From CAVQBP01 sp963710745 (GTDB lineage: Bacteria > Bacteroidota > Ignavibacteria > Ignavibacteriales > Ignavibacteriaceae), in contig CAVQBP010000001.1 in the NCBI GenBank assembly GCA_963710745.1, positions 1 to 64,000 of the forward strand: a stretch of 64,000 nt of DNA, written 5' to 3'. Position 1 is the stretch's first letter, and every line of letters begins with the position of its first letter. The notes under the pieces are model-generated. The model was not told the origin of the DNA. It did not search any database and saw only the letters and a program-made list of their open reading frames with translations. This document shows, in pieces, positions 55,707 to 64,000 of the stretch. Made by a program: the position numbers and the translations under genes.

Positions 55707-58700
55707 ATGAAATCATTTAAATATTTATTTCTTCTTTTTTTCATTCCTTTTTTAATGGTTGCTCAGAAGAATAATTTAAAGGATAATAAACCTGAATCGA
55801 ATGTAGACATTGTCGCAAAGAAGTTAAAAACTCTTGGTTCCGTCTCCTACGATCATTGGAAAAAAAGTCCTAACCTTTCTGATGGAACTGTTATTACTGG
55901 TGATCCTGCTTCAGAAAATTTTGATGACTCTAATTGGGGTACTTTGGATTTAGAACAAAGAGTTACGGATGATTCATGCTGGCTGAGAAAGAAAATTGTA
56001 TTATCAGAAAAAATATTAGGTCAGCCTGTTAAAGGTGAAATAAAATTGCTTCTTTCGGTAGATGATTATGGTTATCTATGGATAAATGGGGAAAGCAGAG
56101 GATACTTCCCATGGGACGGCGAATTTGTTTTAACGAAAGATGCTAAACCGGGTGAAAAATTCCTAATTACCATAAAAGCTATTAATAACGGCGGGCCATT
56201 AAGGCTCCTTAAAGCTGAACTTGATATGGGGAATGTTAAACAATTAAAAGAAGAAATTCAGGACTTATCTCTTAGTTTAAGAACCGGACAAAAACTTTTA
56301 AGCTTTGATACTTATCAGACGAATGCCCGTGTCACAGTTGATCCCGGTATTGATAAATCAACTTTAGATAAAAATGAAAAGAAAAAGTTAAACAGACTTT
56401 TGCAGGAAGAAGCATTAAAAATAAATACTGATGCACTTGAAAATGGAGATATTCTAAAATACCGTCGGTCTGTGGAAGAAGTAAAAAAAGCTCTTAAACC
56501 GGTTGCAGAATTTTCAAAAAAGTTTACTCTGTTTTTTGATGCGAATGCACATATCGATGCAGCATGGTTGTGGCGTGATCTTGAAACAATACTAATCTGC
56601 AGAAACACTTTTTCATCTGTTTTGCATATAATGGATGAAAAACCTGATTTTACTTATACTCAAAGTGCTGCGCAATATTATAAATGGATGCAGGATTTAT
56701 ATCCCGAAGTTTATAAAGGAATAAAGGATAGAATTAAAGACGGAAGGTGGGAAGTTACCGGAGGAATGTGGATTGAACCTGACTGCAATCTTCCGAGCGG
56801 TGTATCCTGGGATCGGCAGCTTCTTTATGCAAAAAAATATTTTAAAGATAGTCTTGGTGTCGATGTTAAAATAGGATGGAATCCGGATTCATTCGGATAC
56901 AATTGGAATATGCCGATGTTTTATCAGAATGCAGGTATAGATGCATTTATTACTCAGAAGATTGGATGGAATGATACAAATGTTTTTCCTTATAGAGTAT
57001 TTTGGTGGGAATCTCCGGATGGTTCAAAAATTCTCTCTTATTTTCCGTTTGATTATGTTAACACAATTACTCAGTCATATGGTTTAGTTGACTGGTTAAG
57101 ACAGTTTGAAGCAAATACAGGGTTCAGAAAATTTATGATATTGTTTGGTGTAGGTGATCATGGCGGCGGTCCTACAATCGATATGATAAACAGGATTGAA
57201 CACCTAAAGCATGTTTTTATCTATCCGAAAATTGAATATGGAACTACAAGCAAATATATAAAATGGTTAAAAAGTCAGGATCTTTCCGGACTTCCTGTCT
57301 GGGATGATGAACTTTATCTGGAATACCACCGCGGAACTTTCACCTCTCATGGAAAAACAAAAAAATATAACAGGGAATTAGAAAATCTGCTTACCGAATC
57401 AGAAAAATTTTCTTCCATCTCTGCAATGTATGGAAACCACTATCCGCAAAATGATCTGAAAGGTGCCTGGGAAAAGGTTATGTTTAATCAATTTCATGAT
57501 ATACTTCCCGGTTCTGGGATTAGAGAAAATTATATTGATGCTGATGAAAAATATAAAGAAGCTGAAAAGATTAGCGATTTTACTTTAAGAAACGCTCTCA
57601 CAAGCATTAACAAAAACATAAATACTTCGGAAATTAAAGATGGGCAGCCTATTGAAGTTTATAATCCGCTTTCATGGGAAAGAACTGATATAGTCAAATT
57701 TAATTTACCTGAAGGTGATAATAATGATTATTTTGTCTATGATATTAACGGAAAGGATATTCCTTCTCAGATAATTAAAAAAGGCTACTACACAAATCAG
57801 ATTTTATTTATTGCCTCAGGTGTTCCTTCATTGGGATATAAGACCTATATTCTAAAAAAAGGAAAGTCATCAAATCAGAATTCAGAATTAAATGTTTCGG
57901 TTGATAATCTGGAAAACCAGTTCTTTAAAGTAACTGTTGATACTTCAACAGGCTGGGTTAAAAATATTCTTGATAAAAGAAACGGAAAAGAGTTATTCGG
58001 GAATGAAGGAAATAAGCTGCAGCTTCTTGAAGATAAACCCGCGCAATGGGATGCATGGAATATCGGGCTGACCGGCAAGGAATATCCTTCTCATTTTAGA
58101 AAAGCAGAAGTAATTGAAAAAGGTCCTGTAAGAATTGTTGTAAGATTATACCGGGATTATTTAAAACCCGGCGTAATAAAAGATTATCCCACTCCTAATT
58201 TTCCGTCTTCATTTTTTACTCAGGATATTATTCTTTATAACGGACTTGACAGGATTGATTTTCAAACGGATGTTGATTGGTGGGAAGAACATACCATGCT
58301 GAAGGTTGCTTTTCCTCTTTCATTTAGTGATACTTTGGCAACTTATGAGATTCCTTACGGTTCAATTCAAAGATCAACACAGAGAATTACAAAATGGCAG
58401 AAAGCCAGGTTTGAGATCCCGGCAGAAAAATGGGCTGATATGACTTCGGAAAATTACGGCGTAAGTCTTCTTAACAATTCAAAATATGGTTATGATATTA
58501 ATGGGAATGTTATGAGATTGTCTCTGTTAAGATCTCCTAAATGGCCGGATCCGACACAGGATATGGGAAAACATAAAATTGATTATGCCCTTTATCCGCA
58601 CGAAGGAAACTGGCAGCAGGCAAACGTTGTTAAAAGAGGATGGGAATATAACGAACCTTTAATTGCATCTATAAATGATATTCATAAAGGTAAACTTTCA

Positions 58701-58967
58701 ACCAGTAATTCTTTTATAAAATTAGAAGGGGATAATCTGATTTTAACAACAGTTAAAAAGGCTGAAGATTCCGATGCATGGATTTACCAGTGGTATGAGT
58801 CCAAGGGTAAAGAAACTGAAGCAACTTTAACTTTACCTGAAACACCCAAGAAAATTGTGGAATCAAATTTTATTGAAGAAGATGGAAATTCGGTTTCATT
58901 TGATGGAAATGTAGTAAAAATAAAATCTCCCAAGAATTCTGTTGTTACTTTAAAAGTATATTATTGA
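55707..58967 (+). CDS. Secreted alpha-mannosidase (GH38)
   Basis: A 1086-residue enzyme with a signal peptide (ends MVAQ). Residues 45-200 form an N-terminal beta-sandwich (LLLSVDDYGYLWINGES) not usual for catalysis. The GH38 barrel starts at about 270: the zinc-binding AHIDAAWLWRDLE (about 280-292), GGMWIEPDCNLPSG, and the nucleophile Asp in GWNPDSFGYN (about 389-398). The helical middle domain has NQFHDILPGSGI, followed by the large C-terminal beta region. Retaining enzyme that releases alpha-mannose from glycans. Location after sugar import and kinase genes points to mannoside use. Confidence 0.94.
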   Translation: MKSFKYLFLLFFIPFLMVAQKNNLKDNKPESNVDIVAKKLKTLGSVSYDHWKKSPNLSDGTVITGDPASENFDDSNWGTLDLEQRVTDDSCWLRKKIVLSEKILGQPVKGEIKLLLSVDDYGYLWINGESRGYFPWDGEFVLTKDAKPGEKFLITIKAINNGGPLRLLKAELDMGNVKQLKEEIQDLSLSLRTGQKLLSFDTYQTNARVTVDPGIDKSTLDKNEKKKLNRLLQEEALKINTDALENGDILKYRRSVEEVKKALKPVAEFSKKFTLFFDANAHIDAAWLWRDLETILICRNTFSSVLHIMDEKPDFTYTQSAAQYYKWMQDLYPEVYKGIKDRIKDGRWEVTGGMWIEPDCNLPSGVSWDRQLLYAKKYFKDSLGVDVKIGWNPDSFGYNWNMPMFYQNAGIDAFITQKIGWNDTNVFPYRVFWWESPDGSKILSYFPFDYVNTITQSYGLVDWLRQFEANTGFRKFMILFGVGDHGGGPTIDMINRIEHLKHVFIYPKIEYGTTSKYIKWLKSQDLSGLPVWDDELYLEYHRGTFTSHGKTKKYNRELENLLTESEKFSSISAMYGNHYPQNDLKGAWEKVMFNQFHDILPGSGIRENYIDADEKYKEAEKISDFTLRNALTSINKNINTSEIKDGQPIEVYNPLSWERTDIVKFNLPEGDNNDYFVYDINGKDIPSQIIKKGYYTNQILFIASGVPSLGYKTYILKKGKSSNQNSELNVSVDNLENQFFKVTVDTSTGWVKNILDKRNGKELFGNEGNKLQLLEDKPAQWDAWNIGLTGKEYPSHFRKAEVIEKGPVRIVVRLYRDYLKPGVIKDYPTPNFPSSFFTQDIILYNGLDRIDFQTDVDWWEEHTMLKVAFPLSFSDTLATYEIPYGSIQRSTQRITKWQKARFEIPAEKWADMTSENYGVSLLNNSKYGYDINGNVMRLSLLRSPKWPDPTQDMGKHKIDYALYPHEGNWQQANVVKRGWEYNEPLIASINDIHKGKLSTSNSFIKLEGDNLILTTVKKAEDSDAWIYQWYESKGKETEATLTLPETPKKIVESNFIEEDGNSVSFDGNVVKIKSPKNSVVTLKVYY

Positions 58968-59004
58968 ATAATTTAAAACAGTTTTTATTCTTAATATCAA
59001 AAAA

Positions 59005-59048
59005 AAGAGATGATATCTTAATTTTTAAATTAAGTTCTATCATCTCTT
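59005..59048. terminator. Bidirectional terminator between convergent genes
   Basis: AAGAGATGATA (59005-59015) pairs perfectly with TATCATCTCTT (59038-59048), and inner TCTTAATTT/AAATTAAG pairing lengthens the stem. It lies between the alpha-mannosidase and DUF2723 stops. Confidence 0.8.
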
Positions 59049-59067
59049 AAAATTACCTTCTTTCGGA

Positions 59068-61938
59068 TTATTTATTATTCTCCATTTGTTTTATTCTTTC
59101 AATCTCTCTCTCTAATCCGGGATCATTAGGATAATAACTTTTCAGTTGATTCAGTATATCAATTGCATTTCCGTACTGCTTCATTTTTATATATATATCA
59201 GTAAGCATGCTGAAAGAATTGAAAGGAGAACTGGTTTCGTAAACACTGTTCTTTAAGTTAGCTTTTGCAGAAGGGATAACTTCAGTTGCAATTTGTTTAA
59301 ATTTGTCATAGTCGCCTGCCATGTAATAAATATTTCCTACATTATACAAAAGCCTGTAATCCATACTTATATTTTCGCGGGGAATTTTATCTTCCATAAC
59401 ATCAAGAGTTCTCAAGGCCATCTTGTTATCCTGAAGCGAAGACTGGTAGTATGCTGCTAAACGTACATAAATATTTCTATAGTTCTGAATTAGTCCGTCT
59501 TCCATATCCGAATAAAAAACATCTTTATTATTTAAGTTTCTAAATAAGAATCCGGGACGATAATCCTTCGATATAATTATACTGCTGTCAGGCTGCAATA
59601 ATTCTTTCTGCAATAAAGAAACATCGACGAAGTCGCTTTTTACCGGGCTTTTCTCCGGCACAACTCTGTAGGTCATTCCATCGAGTCTTAAATAATCCTG
59701 GAGACCGATATATGAATCATTTGAACAGGTTGAAGCAAAATAAATTGGTCTGTCCCAGCTATTGGATCTGATAATATCGAGAACGGCAATATCCTGTACC
59801 CTAATCCCTTTAACATTTCCAAATTGAATTGTGTTTGGAACTTTGAATGAAATTTTTCCTGTTTTAACTACTGATGAATCGGTCACATCAAATTTTTGAA
59901 TAGCTTCGCTGGAAACCGGAATAGAAACAACATGCGGATCCCACTGGATCGGCTGGATATTATCAATTTGAGTATCAGACATTTGAAACTTAACTTTTTT
60001 ATCTCCGTAAGGCTGTGCATCTTTTAGCTGCCTTAAATACCAGTTTGTATTTGCAAGGCTTAGGCAAACAACCCTTACGTCTCTGCGGACACCTTCAACA
60101 TATTGCAGGTACCACAGAGGGAATGTATCGTTATCACCTCCGGTAAATAAAATTGCATCCGGCTTACAGCTTTGCAGAAGATTGTAAGATAAATCCCAAG
60201 GCAGCCAGTTTTTAGACCTGTCATGAGTAAAATAATTTACCCGCAGCATATGAACAGGTATAAATAATATTAAAATAGCTGCTGCGGTGTATCCGGTTAT
60301 TCTTTTTAACTTAATATCTTTAACTTGTGCAATAATTAAATCGATCAGCTCCTTTGAACCAAGTGCAACCCAAATAGCAAATACAAAATAAGCACCGGCA
60401 TAAAAATAATCTCTTTCCCTTGGCTGCGGCTGCTGCTGGTTTTGATAAAAGGCTGTCAGGTATCCCATGAAGATAAATAATATTAAAAACCATGCTGCCA
60501 GTTTCCAATCTTTTTTAAAATGGGAATAAAGACCCAGCAGACCAATTATAAAAGGAATTCCCCATAGTTCGCTCCAATTAACACCGCTGTCCTGGACAGT
60601 TGATTCTTTACCTACAAAATTCCATAAGAGATACCTGCTGAACATATGATTCATCTGGTAATTCCAAAAGAAATCAAGATCACTTGAATAGTTAGTATAT
60701 GTCATCCTGTGCATCGGTTCATCTGAAAATCTTCTTTTGAAAATCGGAAAGTCACCGTATTGTTCCCTATTTAAATAGTATACAAGATCTTTGAAGTTAT
60801 CAGGATTATTTTCATCCATCGGGGTTCCTTCATTAGCTCTTATAATAATCATTGAGTAGGTAGTAAATCCGATTAAAGTAAACAGTAAGCACAAAGCTGC
60901 CAGATTTAAAATTGATTTTTTATTTTTCTTTGCCCAGTAAACAAGGTAAAGCAAACCGGCCAGGATAACCAGGAAGATTACTAAATTTGTAATCGCAGAA
61001 GGTCCTCCAACTGCTAATAAAAAGGAAGGGAACAATTTTACAATACCCGGATAAGCAATTGCCAGAACAATCCCTCCGACAGCAATAGGGAAGTAGAATG
61101 AATTTTTGCTGAAAATCTGCTTTCTGAAAATAGCAATAAATACAGCGGTGATTCCAATCATAATCCATTTAAATCTTGAATCATATGCCTGATATTGTGC
61201 AGTTGAAGGGGGCTGCGAACTTGTTTGCGATGCCCACATAATTAAAGCAATTAAAGCTATAATGCCAATATGAAGAAGAAGAATAAAACCCGACTTTTTA
61301 TACATCTCATCATCGGTAACATATCTTTTCATTACTACTACACCGATGAAAGTTAAAATAGCCAGGACACTCATGAGATGTACGCCTGCCGCTATTCCGA
61401 TAATATAAGCCATTAAGACGATATACTTCTCATTTCCGGGTGTGTCAGACTTTTCAAGCCAAAGCATCATCAGCCAGACAATAAGTGCAAATAATAGAGT
61501 ACTTAAAGCAAAGTAATTCGATTCAGTTGCGTTAAACCAGAAAGTATCGCAAAAAGATAAAGCTAAAGCACCGGTTGCAGCCGATAAATATGTTGTAAGC
61601 CTATCTGAAAAACCGGAATATTTTTCCTTTTTATAGTGTTCAATTATTCTAATTACAATTAAATAGAGAAGTAAAACTGTAAATGCTCCTGAAAGAACGG
61701 AAACAATATTTATCCTGAATCCAATATCGTTGGCAAATGGAATCATTGAAAAAATTCTTCCGACAATTAACCAGAATGGTCCGCCCGGCGGATGGGGAAC
61801 CATCAAAGAGTACGATGCTGACGATATTTCTCCCGGATCCCAAAAAGATACCGAGCATTGAACTGTTAAAAATAATACTACCAGTGAAATTAAAAAGACC
61901 AGTGATCCGATTATCTTGCGTAGAGGATCGTTCTTCAT
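59068..61938 (-). CDS. DUF2723 multi-spanning membrane protein with C-terminal TPR region
   Basis: A 956-residue protein. The N-terminal DUF2723 region (about 10-250) has the start FLTVQCSVSFWDPGEISSASYSLMVPHPPGGPFW (core FWDPGEISSASYSL and HPPGGPFWLIVGR), typical of GT-C-like protein O-mannosyltransferase relatives. About 12 membrane segments reach residue 580, then an extracytoplasmic domain with LFTGGDNDTFPLWYLQYVEGVR. Residues 800-950 look like TPR helices. It may transfer a sugar from a lipid carrier to protein; in Bacteroidota the role is unproven. AAGGAAG precedes the start. Monocistronic. Confidence 0.88.
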   Translation of the reverse strand: MKNDPLRKIIGSLVFLISLVVLFLTVQCSVSFWDPGEISSASYSLMVPHPPGGPFWLIVGRIFSMIPFANDIGFRINIVSVLSGAFTVLLLYLIVIRIIEHYKKEKYSGFSDRLTTYLSAATGALALSFCDTFWFNATESNYFALSTLLFALIVWLMMLWLEKSDTPGNEKYIVLMAYIIGIAAGVHLMSVLAILTFIGVVVMKRYVTDDEMYKKSGFILLLHIGIIALIALIMWASQTSSQPPSTAQYQAYDSRFKWIMIGITAVFIAIFRKQIFSKNSFYFPIAVGGIVLAIAYPGIVKLFPSFLLAVGGPSAITNLVIFLVILAGLLYLVYWAKKNKKSILNLAALCLLFTLIGFTTYSMIIIRANEGTPMDENNPDNFKDLVYYLNREQYGDFPIFKRRFSDEPMHRMTYTNYSSDLDFFWNYQMNHMFSRYLLWNFVGKESTVQDSGVNWSELWGIPFIIGLLGLYSHFKKDWKLAAWFLILFIFMGYLTAFYQNQQQPQPRERDYFYAGAYFVFAIWVALGSKELIDLIIAQVKDIKLKRITGYTAAAILILFIPVHMLRVNYFTHDRSKNWLPWDLSYNLLQSCKPDAILFTGGDNDTFPLWYLQYVEGVRRDVRVVCLSLANTNWYLRQLKDAQPYGDKKVKFQMSDTQIDNIQPIQWDPHVVSIPVSSEAIQKFDVTDSSVVKTGKISFKVPNTIQFGNVKGIRVQDIAVLDIIRSNSWDRPIYFASTCSNDSYIGLQDYLRLDGMTYRVVPEKSPVKSDFVDVSLLQKELLQPDSSIIISKDYRPGFLFRNLNNKDVFYSDMEDGLIQNYRNIYVRLAAYYQSSLQDNKMALRTLDVMEDKIPRENISMDYRLLYNVGNIYYMAGDYDKFKQIATEVIPSAKANLKNSVYETSSPFNSFSMLTDIYIKMKQYGNAIDILNQLKSYYPNDPGLEREIERIKQMENNK

Positions 61939-62082
61939 ATTCTTCCTTAAAATTGATTCAGATATTAAAATTAAATAAATGACAGATTATTTGCACTAAC
62001 AAAATTAAAACAGGTGAAAAGATTTAGACGTGCTTTGATGCAAAAAGTTGCGTTTTAATGTTATTATTAAAGATAGGTAAGT

Positions 62083-62532
62083 TTATCCCCTGAGCTTATC
62101 CAGATAAATATTCAAATGCTCAATTTCTTTTTCATTTAGATTGGACATGAATTTTTCCATTTCATTTTCTTTCGGCTCTAGTTCTTTAAGAAGCTCCAAT
62201 CCTTTATTTGTTATAAGTACATCCACATTCCTTCTATCATGCTGACAAATATCTCTTTCTACAAGTTCTTTTACTCTTAATTTTTCAACCAGTCTTGATA
62301 CATCCGACATTTTATCCAGCATTCGTTCTTTTATTAATTTTACTGTTGCCGGATTCGGATGTTGACCTCTCAATATTCTTAAAATATTATACTGCTGAAG
62401 AGAAATATCATAAGTTTTAAGCAGTTTGGTCTGCTTTTCAATCATCCAGTTGTAAGTAAATACAATATTTACTATTGCCTTGTGATATTCATTCTTAAAT
62501 TTTTTTTGCACTATTTCCGATTCAAGTTTCAT
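62083..62532 (-). CDS. MarR family regulator
   Basis: A 149-residue winged-helix protein: helical start, then ISLQQYNILRILRGQHPNPATVKLIKERM, with the recognition helix at KMSDVSRLVEKLRVKELVERD and the wing CQHDRRNVDVLITNKG (DRR motif). C-terminal dimer helices. It lies near pirin and YceI genes on the same strand; this trio is recurrent in Bacteroidota, so the regulator probably controls them, with a redox or phenolic signal. Confidence 0.9.
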   Translation of the reverse strand: MKLESEIVQKKFKNEYHKAIVNIVFTYNWMIEKQTKLLKTYDISLQQYNILRILRGQHPNPATVKLIKERMLDKMSDVSRLVEKLRVKELVERDICQHDRRNVDVLITNKGLELLKELEPKENEMEKFMSNLNEKEIEHLNIYLDKLRG

Positions 62533-62616
62533 AGACTATTAATTAATTCCAAATTATTTTATTGCTGTTGATTATATTGGAACTGCTGTGATTGTTATTA
62601 AATTTTCTAAGCAGGA

Positions 62617-63327
62617 TTATTTCATTGATACATCAATTATAATAAAATCGGTATCGGATTCTGATCGAAATGAGAACTCATCAGCATCTAAAATTCCCGC
62701 TGCATCTTTCCGGGCAATTGTCTCACCGTTTAATTTAATGTTTCCATTTAATATAAACAAATAAGCCCCATTACCGGGATACTTAATTTTGTAATGAGCT
62801 TCATTTCCTTTTTCAAAATTTCCTATAGAAACTGCGGCATTTTGATGAATGCTTAAGATATCATCAGGCTTTATCCCCGAGACAACAGTCTTAATGTTAT
62901 TTTTTCTTTCATCCGGAGAAAAATATTTTTGATCATATCCCGGTTTTATATTTCTTTCTTTAGGTATTATCCATAACTGCAAAAAATTTACTTTATTCTC
63001 ATTTGAGTGATTAAATTCGGAATGAGTGATCCCACTTCCGGCGGACATGACCTGAATGTCTCCGGCCTTTATCACCGATCCAGTTCCCATACTATCTTTA
63101 TGTTCAAGCTCGCCATCAAGAACAATTGAAATTATTTCCATATTATCATGAGGATGCTTACCGAATCCTTCACCGGGTTCTACAATATCATCATTTAATA
63201 CCCTAAGCAGACCAAAACCCATTTTTTCAGGATTGAAATAACGTCCAAAGCTGAAGCTGTGACGGCTATGAAGCCATCCAAATTCTGTGACGCCTCTTTC
63301 TGCAGATTTGTACAAAATTGTTTTCAT
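62617..63327 (-). CDS. Pirin family protein
   Basis: A 236-residue bicupin. The metal-binding motif region is FGKHPHDNMEIISIVLDGELEHKDSMG (HPHDNMEIISIVLDGELEH, about 56-74), with histidines and a glutamate as expected, and SAGSGITHSEFNHS follows. It resembles YhhW/YhaK-type pirins with quercetinase-like activity. The C-terminal cupin is shorter. It lies upstream of the MarR gene on the same strand, 84 bases apart. Confidence 0.92.
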   Translation of the reverse strand: MKTILYKSAERGVTEFGWLHSRHSFSFGRYFNPEKMGFGLLRVLNDDIVEPGEGFGKHPHDNMEIISIVLDGELEHKDSMGTGSVIKAGDIQVMSAGSGITHSEFNHSNENKVNFLQLWIIPKERNIKPGYDQKYFSPDERKNNIKTVVSGIKPDDILSIHQNAAVSIGNFEKGNEAHYKIKYPGNGAYLFILNGNIKLNGETIARKDAAGILDADEFSFRSESDTDFIIIDVSMK

Positions 63328-63392
63328 TTTATATTACTTCCAATTGTTTACAATTTTATTATACCATGCATCATAAATTTTTCCATAATTTG

Positions 63393-63426
63393 GCTGCAGC
63401 ACAGATTAAATATTCTGTGCTGCAGC
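63393..63426. terminator. Strong hairpin after the YceI gene
   Basis: GCTGCAGCACAGA (63393-63405) pairs perfectly with TCTGTGCTGCAGC (63414-63426) around an 8-base loop, 6 bases past the YceI stop. No good T-run follows, so it may be a processing or protective hairpin rather than a full terminator. Confidence 0.65.
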
Positions 63427-63432
63427 TTAAAT

Positions 63433-64000
63433 TTATTCTTCAACCTTTACGACTTCAATATCGCAGTTTATATTAATATTTTTTCCTACAACTGCTCCGC
63501 CTGTTTCGATCAGGTTATTCCATTTTAATCCATAATCAAATCGATTAAGTGAACCTTTTACATTAAAACCCGCCCTTATATTGCCCCATGGATCTTTTAT
63601 TTGACCTCCATAGGTAACATCTAATTCTACAGGCTTTGTAATATCTTTAATTGTCAAATCACCCAGCAATTTATATTTCTCATCGTTTATCTTCTCAACG
63701 GATGTGCTTTTAAATTTAATTGCCGGGAATTTTTCAACATCAAAGAAATCGGCTGAACGAAGATGGGTATCTCTATCATTATTACGTGTATCAACACTGC
63801 CACCCTCAATTTTTAATTCAACCTGGCTTGAAGAAAAATCTTCTCCCTCATTGGACAGATCGAAATCGAACTTATTGAATTGTCCTTCGACTTCAGCGAT
63901 AACCATATGTTTAACTGAAAATTTAATTTTTGAATGAACTTCATCAATTTTCCATGAATGAGAAGTTACAACTTCTTCTGCAAAATTTTTTTGCGTTTCC
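63433..64000 (-). CDS. YceI-like lipid-binding protein, 5' end beyond the window
   Basis: The frame is open from the window end: ETQKNFAEEVVTSHSWKIDE, then VHSKIKFSVKHMVIAEVEGQF, the YceI start, so the ATG at 63906 is internal and the true start lies past 64000. The rest shows FSSSQVELKIEGGSVDTRNNDRD (YceI motif DTRNNDRDTHLRSADFFDVE), KYKLLGDLTIKDITKPVELDV and the closing NINCDIEVVKVEE. No signal peptide is visible in the window. The family folds into a lipocalin-like barrel that binds isoprenoids. Part of the YceI-pirin-MarR group. Confidence 0.9.
   Translation of the reverse strand, partial: ETQKNFAEEVVTSHSWKIDEVHSKIKFSVKHMVIAEVEGQFNKFDFDLSNEGEDFSSSQVELKIEGGSVDTRNNDRDTHLRSADFFDVEKFPAIKFKSTSVEKINDEKYKLLGDLTIKDITKPVELDVTYGGQIKDPWGNIRAGFNVKGSLNRFDYGLKWNNLIETGGAVVGKNININCDIEVVKVEE

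Noticed and set aside
1..64000. tRNA, rRNA or CRISPR array
   Set aside because: No cloverleaf with conserved T-loop, no rRNA conserved block and no regularly spaced direct repeats were found on reading.

Overview
The window is AT-rich and reads as a chromosome segment from the Bacteroidota/Chlorobi side of the tree, most likely Ignavibacteria. The support is: C-terminal type IX secretion (T9SS) sorting domains of the NP-F-NPSTTI type; a short Bacteroidota-style primary sigma factor; one promoter with a TAnnTTTG -7 element; and frequent starts without a clear ribosome-binding site. The placement is inferred from gene content, not from a marker tree.

Layout. 1-5.8 kb is a decaying accessory patch: a T9SS cargo pseudogene, an internally deleted transposase remnant, an FkbM methyltransferase and a large Ig/LamG/FN3 T9SS cargo gene with many frameshifts. 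6-8 kb carries two overlapping family-2 glycosyltransferases, the second without the usual catalytic motifs. 8-10 kb has a lone receiver domain, a four-helix protein and a frameshifted glutamate-receptor-like channel. 10.2-12 kb is cysE-cysK. 12-16 kb has a class IV aminotransferase, an M64 peptidase and a TPR lipoprotein. 16.2-20.4 kb is a GldA/GldF/GldG-like ABC system with a DUF4340 partner. 20.6-28.1 kb has a barrel protein, M23 peptidase, primary sigma factor, TraB/PrgY protein, lytic transglycosylase and M28 carboxypeptidase. 28.2-29.9 kb is a frameshifted M49-like metallopeptidase. 30-36.2 kb is an export operon (outer-membrane protein, a 34-codon Rossmann remnant, LolD/MacB ATPase, two permeases, LolA-like protein) next to a divergent TetR gene, with matching palindromic operators. 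36.3-39.1 kb is PEP carboxylase.

39.2-43.3 kb is a tight four-gene amidoligase operon (C39-like peptidase, RimK-like ATP-grasp, GCS2 ligase, N-formylglutamate amidohydrolase) whose product is unknown. 43.4-45 kb has an OB-fold lipoprotein and an MsrB lipoprotein.

45.2-47.3 kb is the most interesting part. A DUF4395-thioredoxin-rhodanese operon is preceded by an unlisted 34-codon leader with nine Cys codons in three triplets. Upstream is a good -33/-7 promoter. Downstream is an intrinsic terminator whose 5' arm can instead pair with the leader. This has the layout of a cysteine-sensing ribosome-mediated attenuator.

47.3-59 kb is a sugar/mannoside utilisation region: an unassigned glycosidase, a sugar porter, a ROK kinase, a second sugar transporter and a GH38 alpha-mannosidase. 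59-64 kb holds a DUF2723 membrane protein and a MarR-pirin-YceI group; YceI runs off the window end.

A recurrent theme is broken reading frames. All three T9SS cargo genes are frameshifted or deleted, and the channel and M49-like genes carry one frameshift each, while long genes such as ppc, GH38 and DUF2723 are intact. No tRNA, rRNA or CRISPR array was seen.
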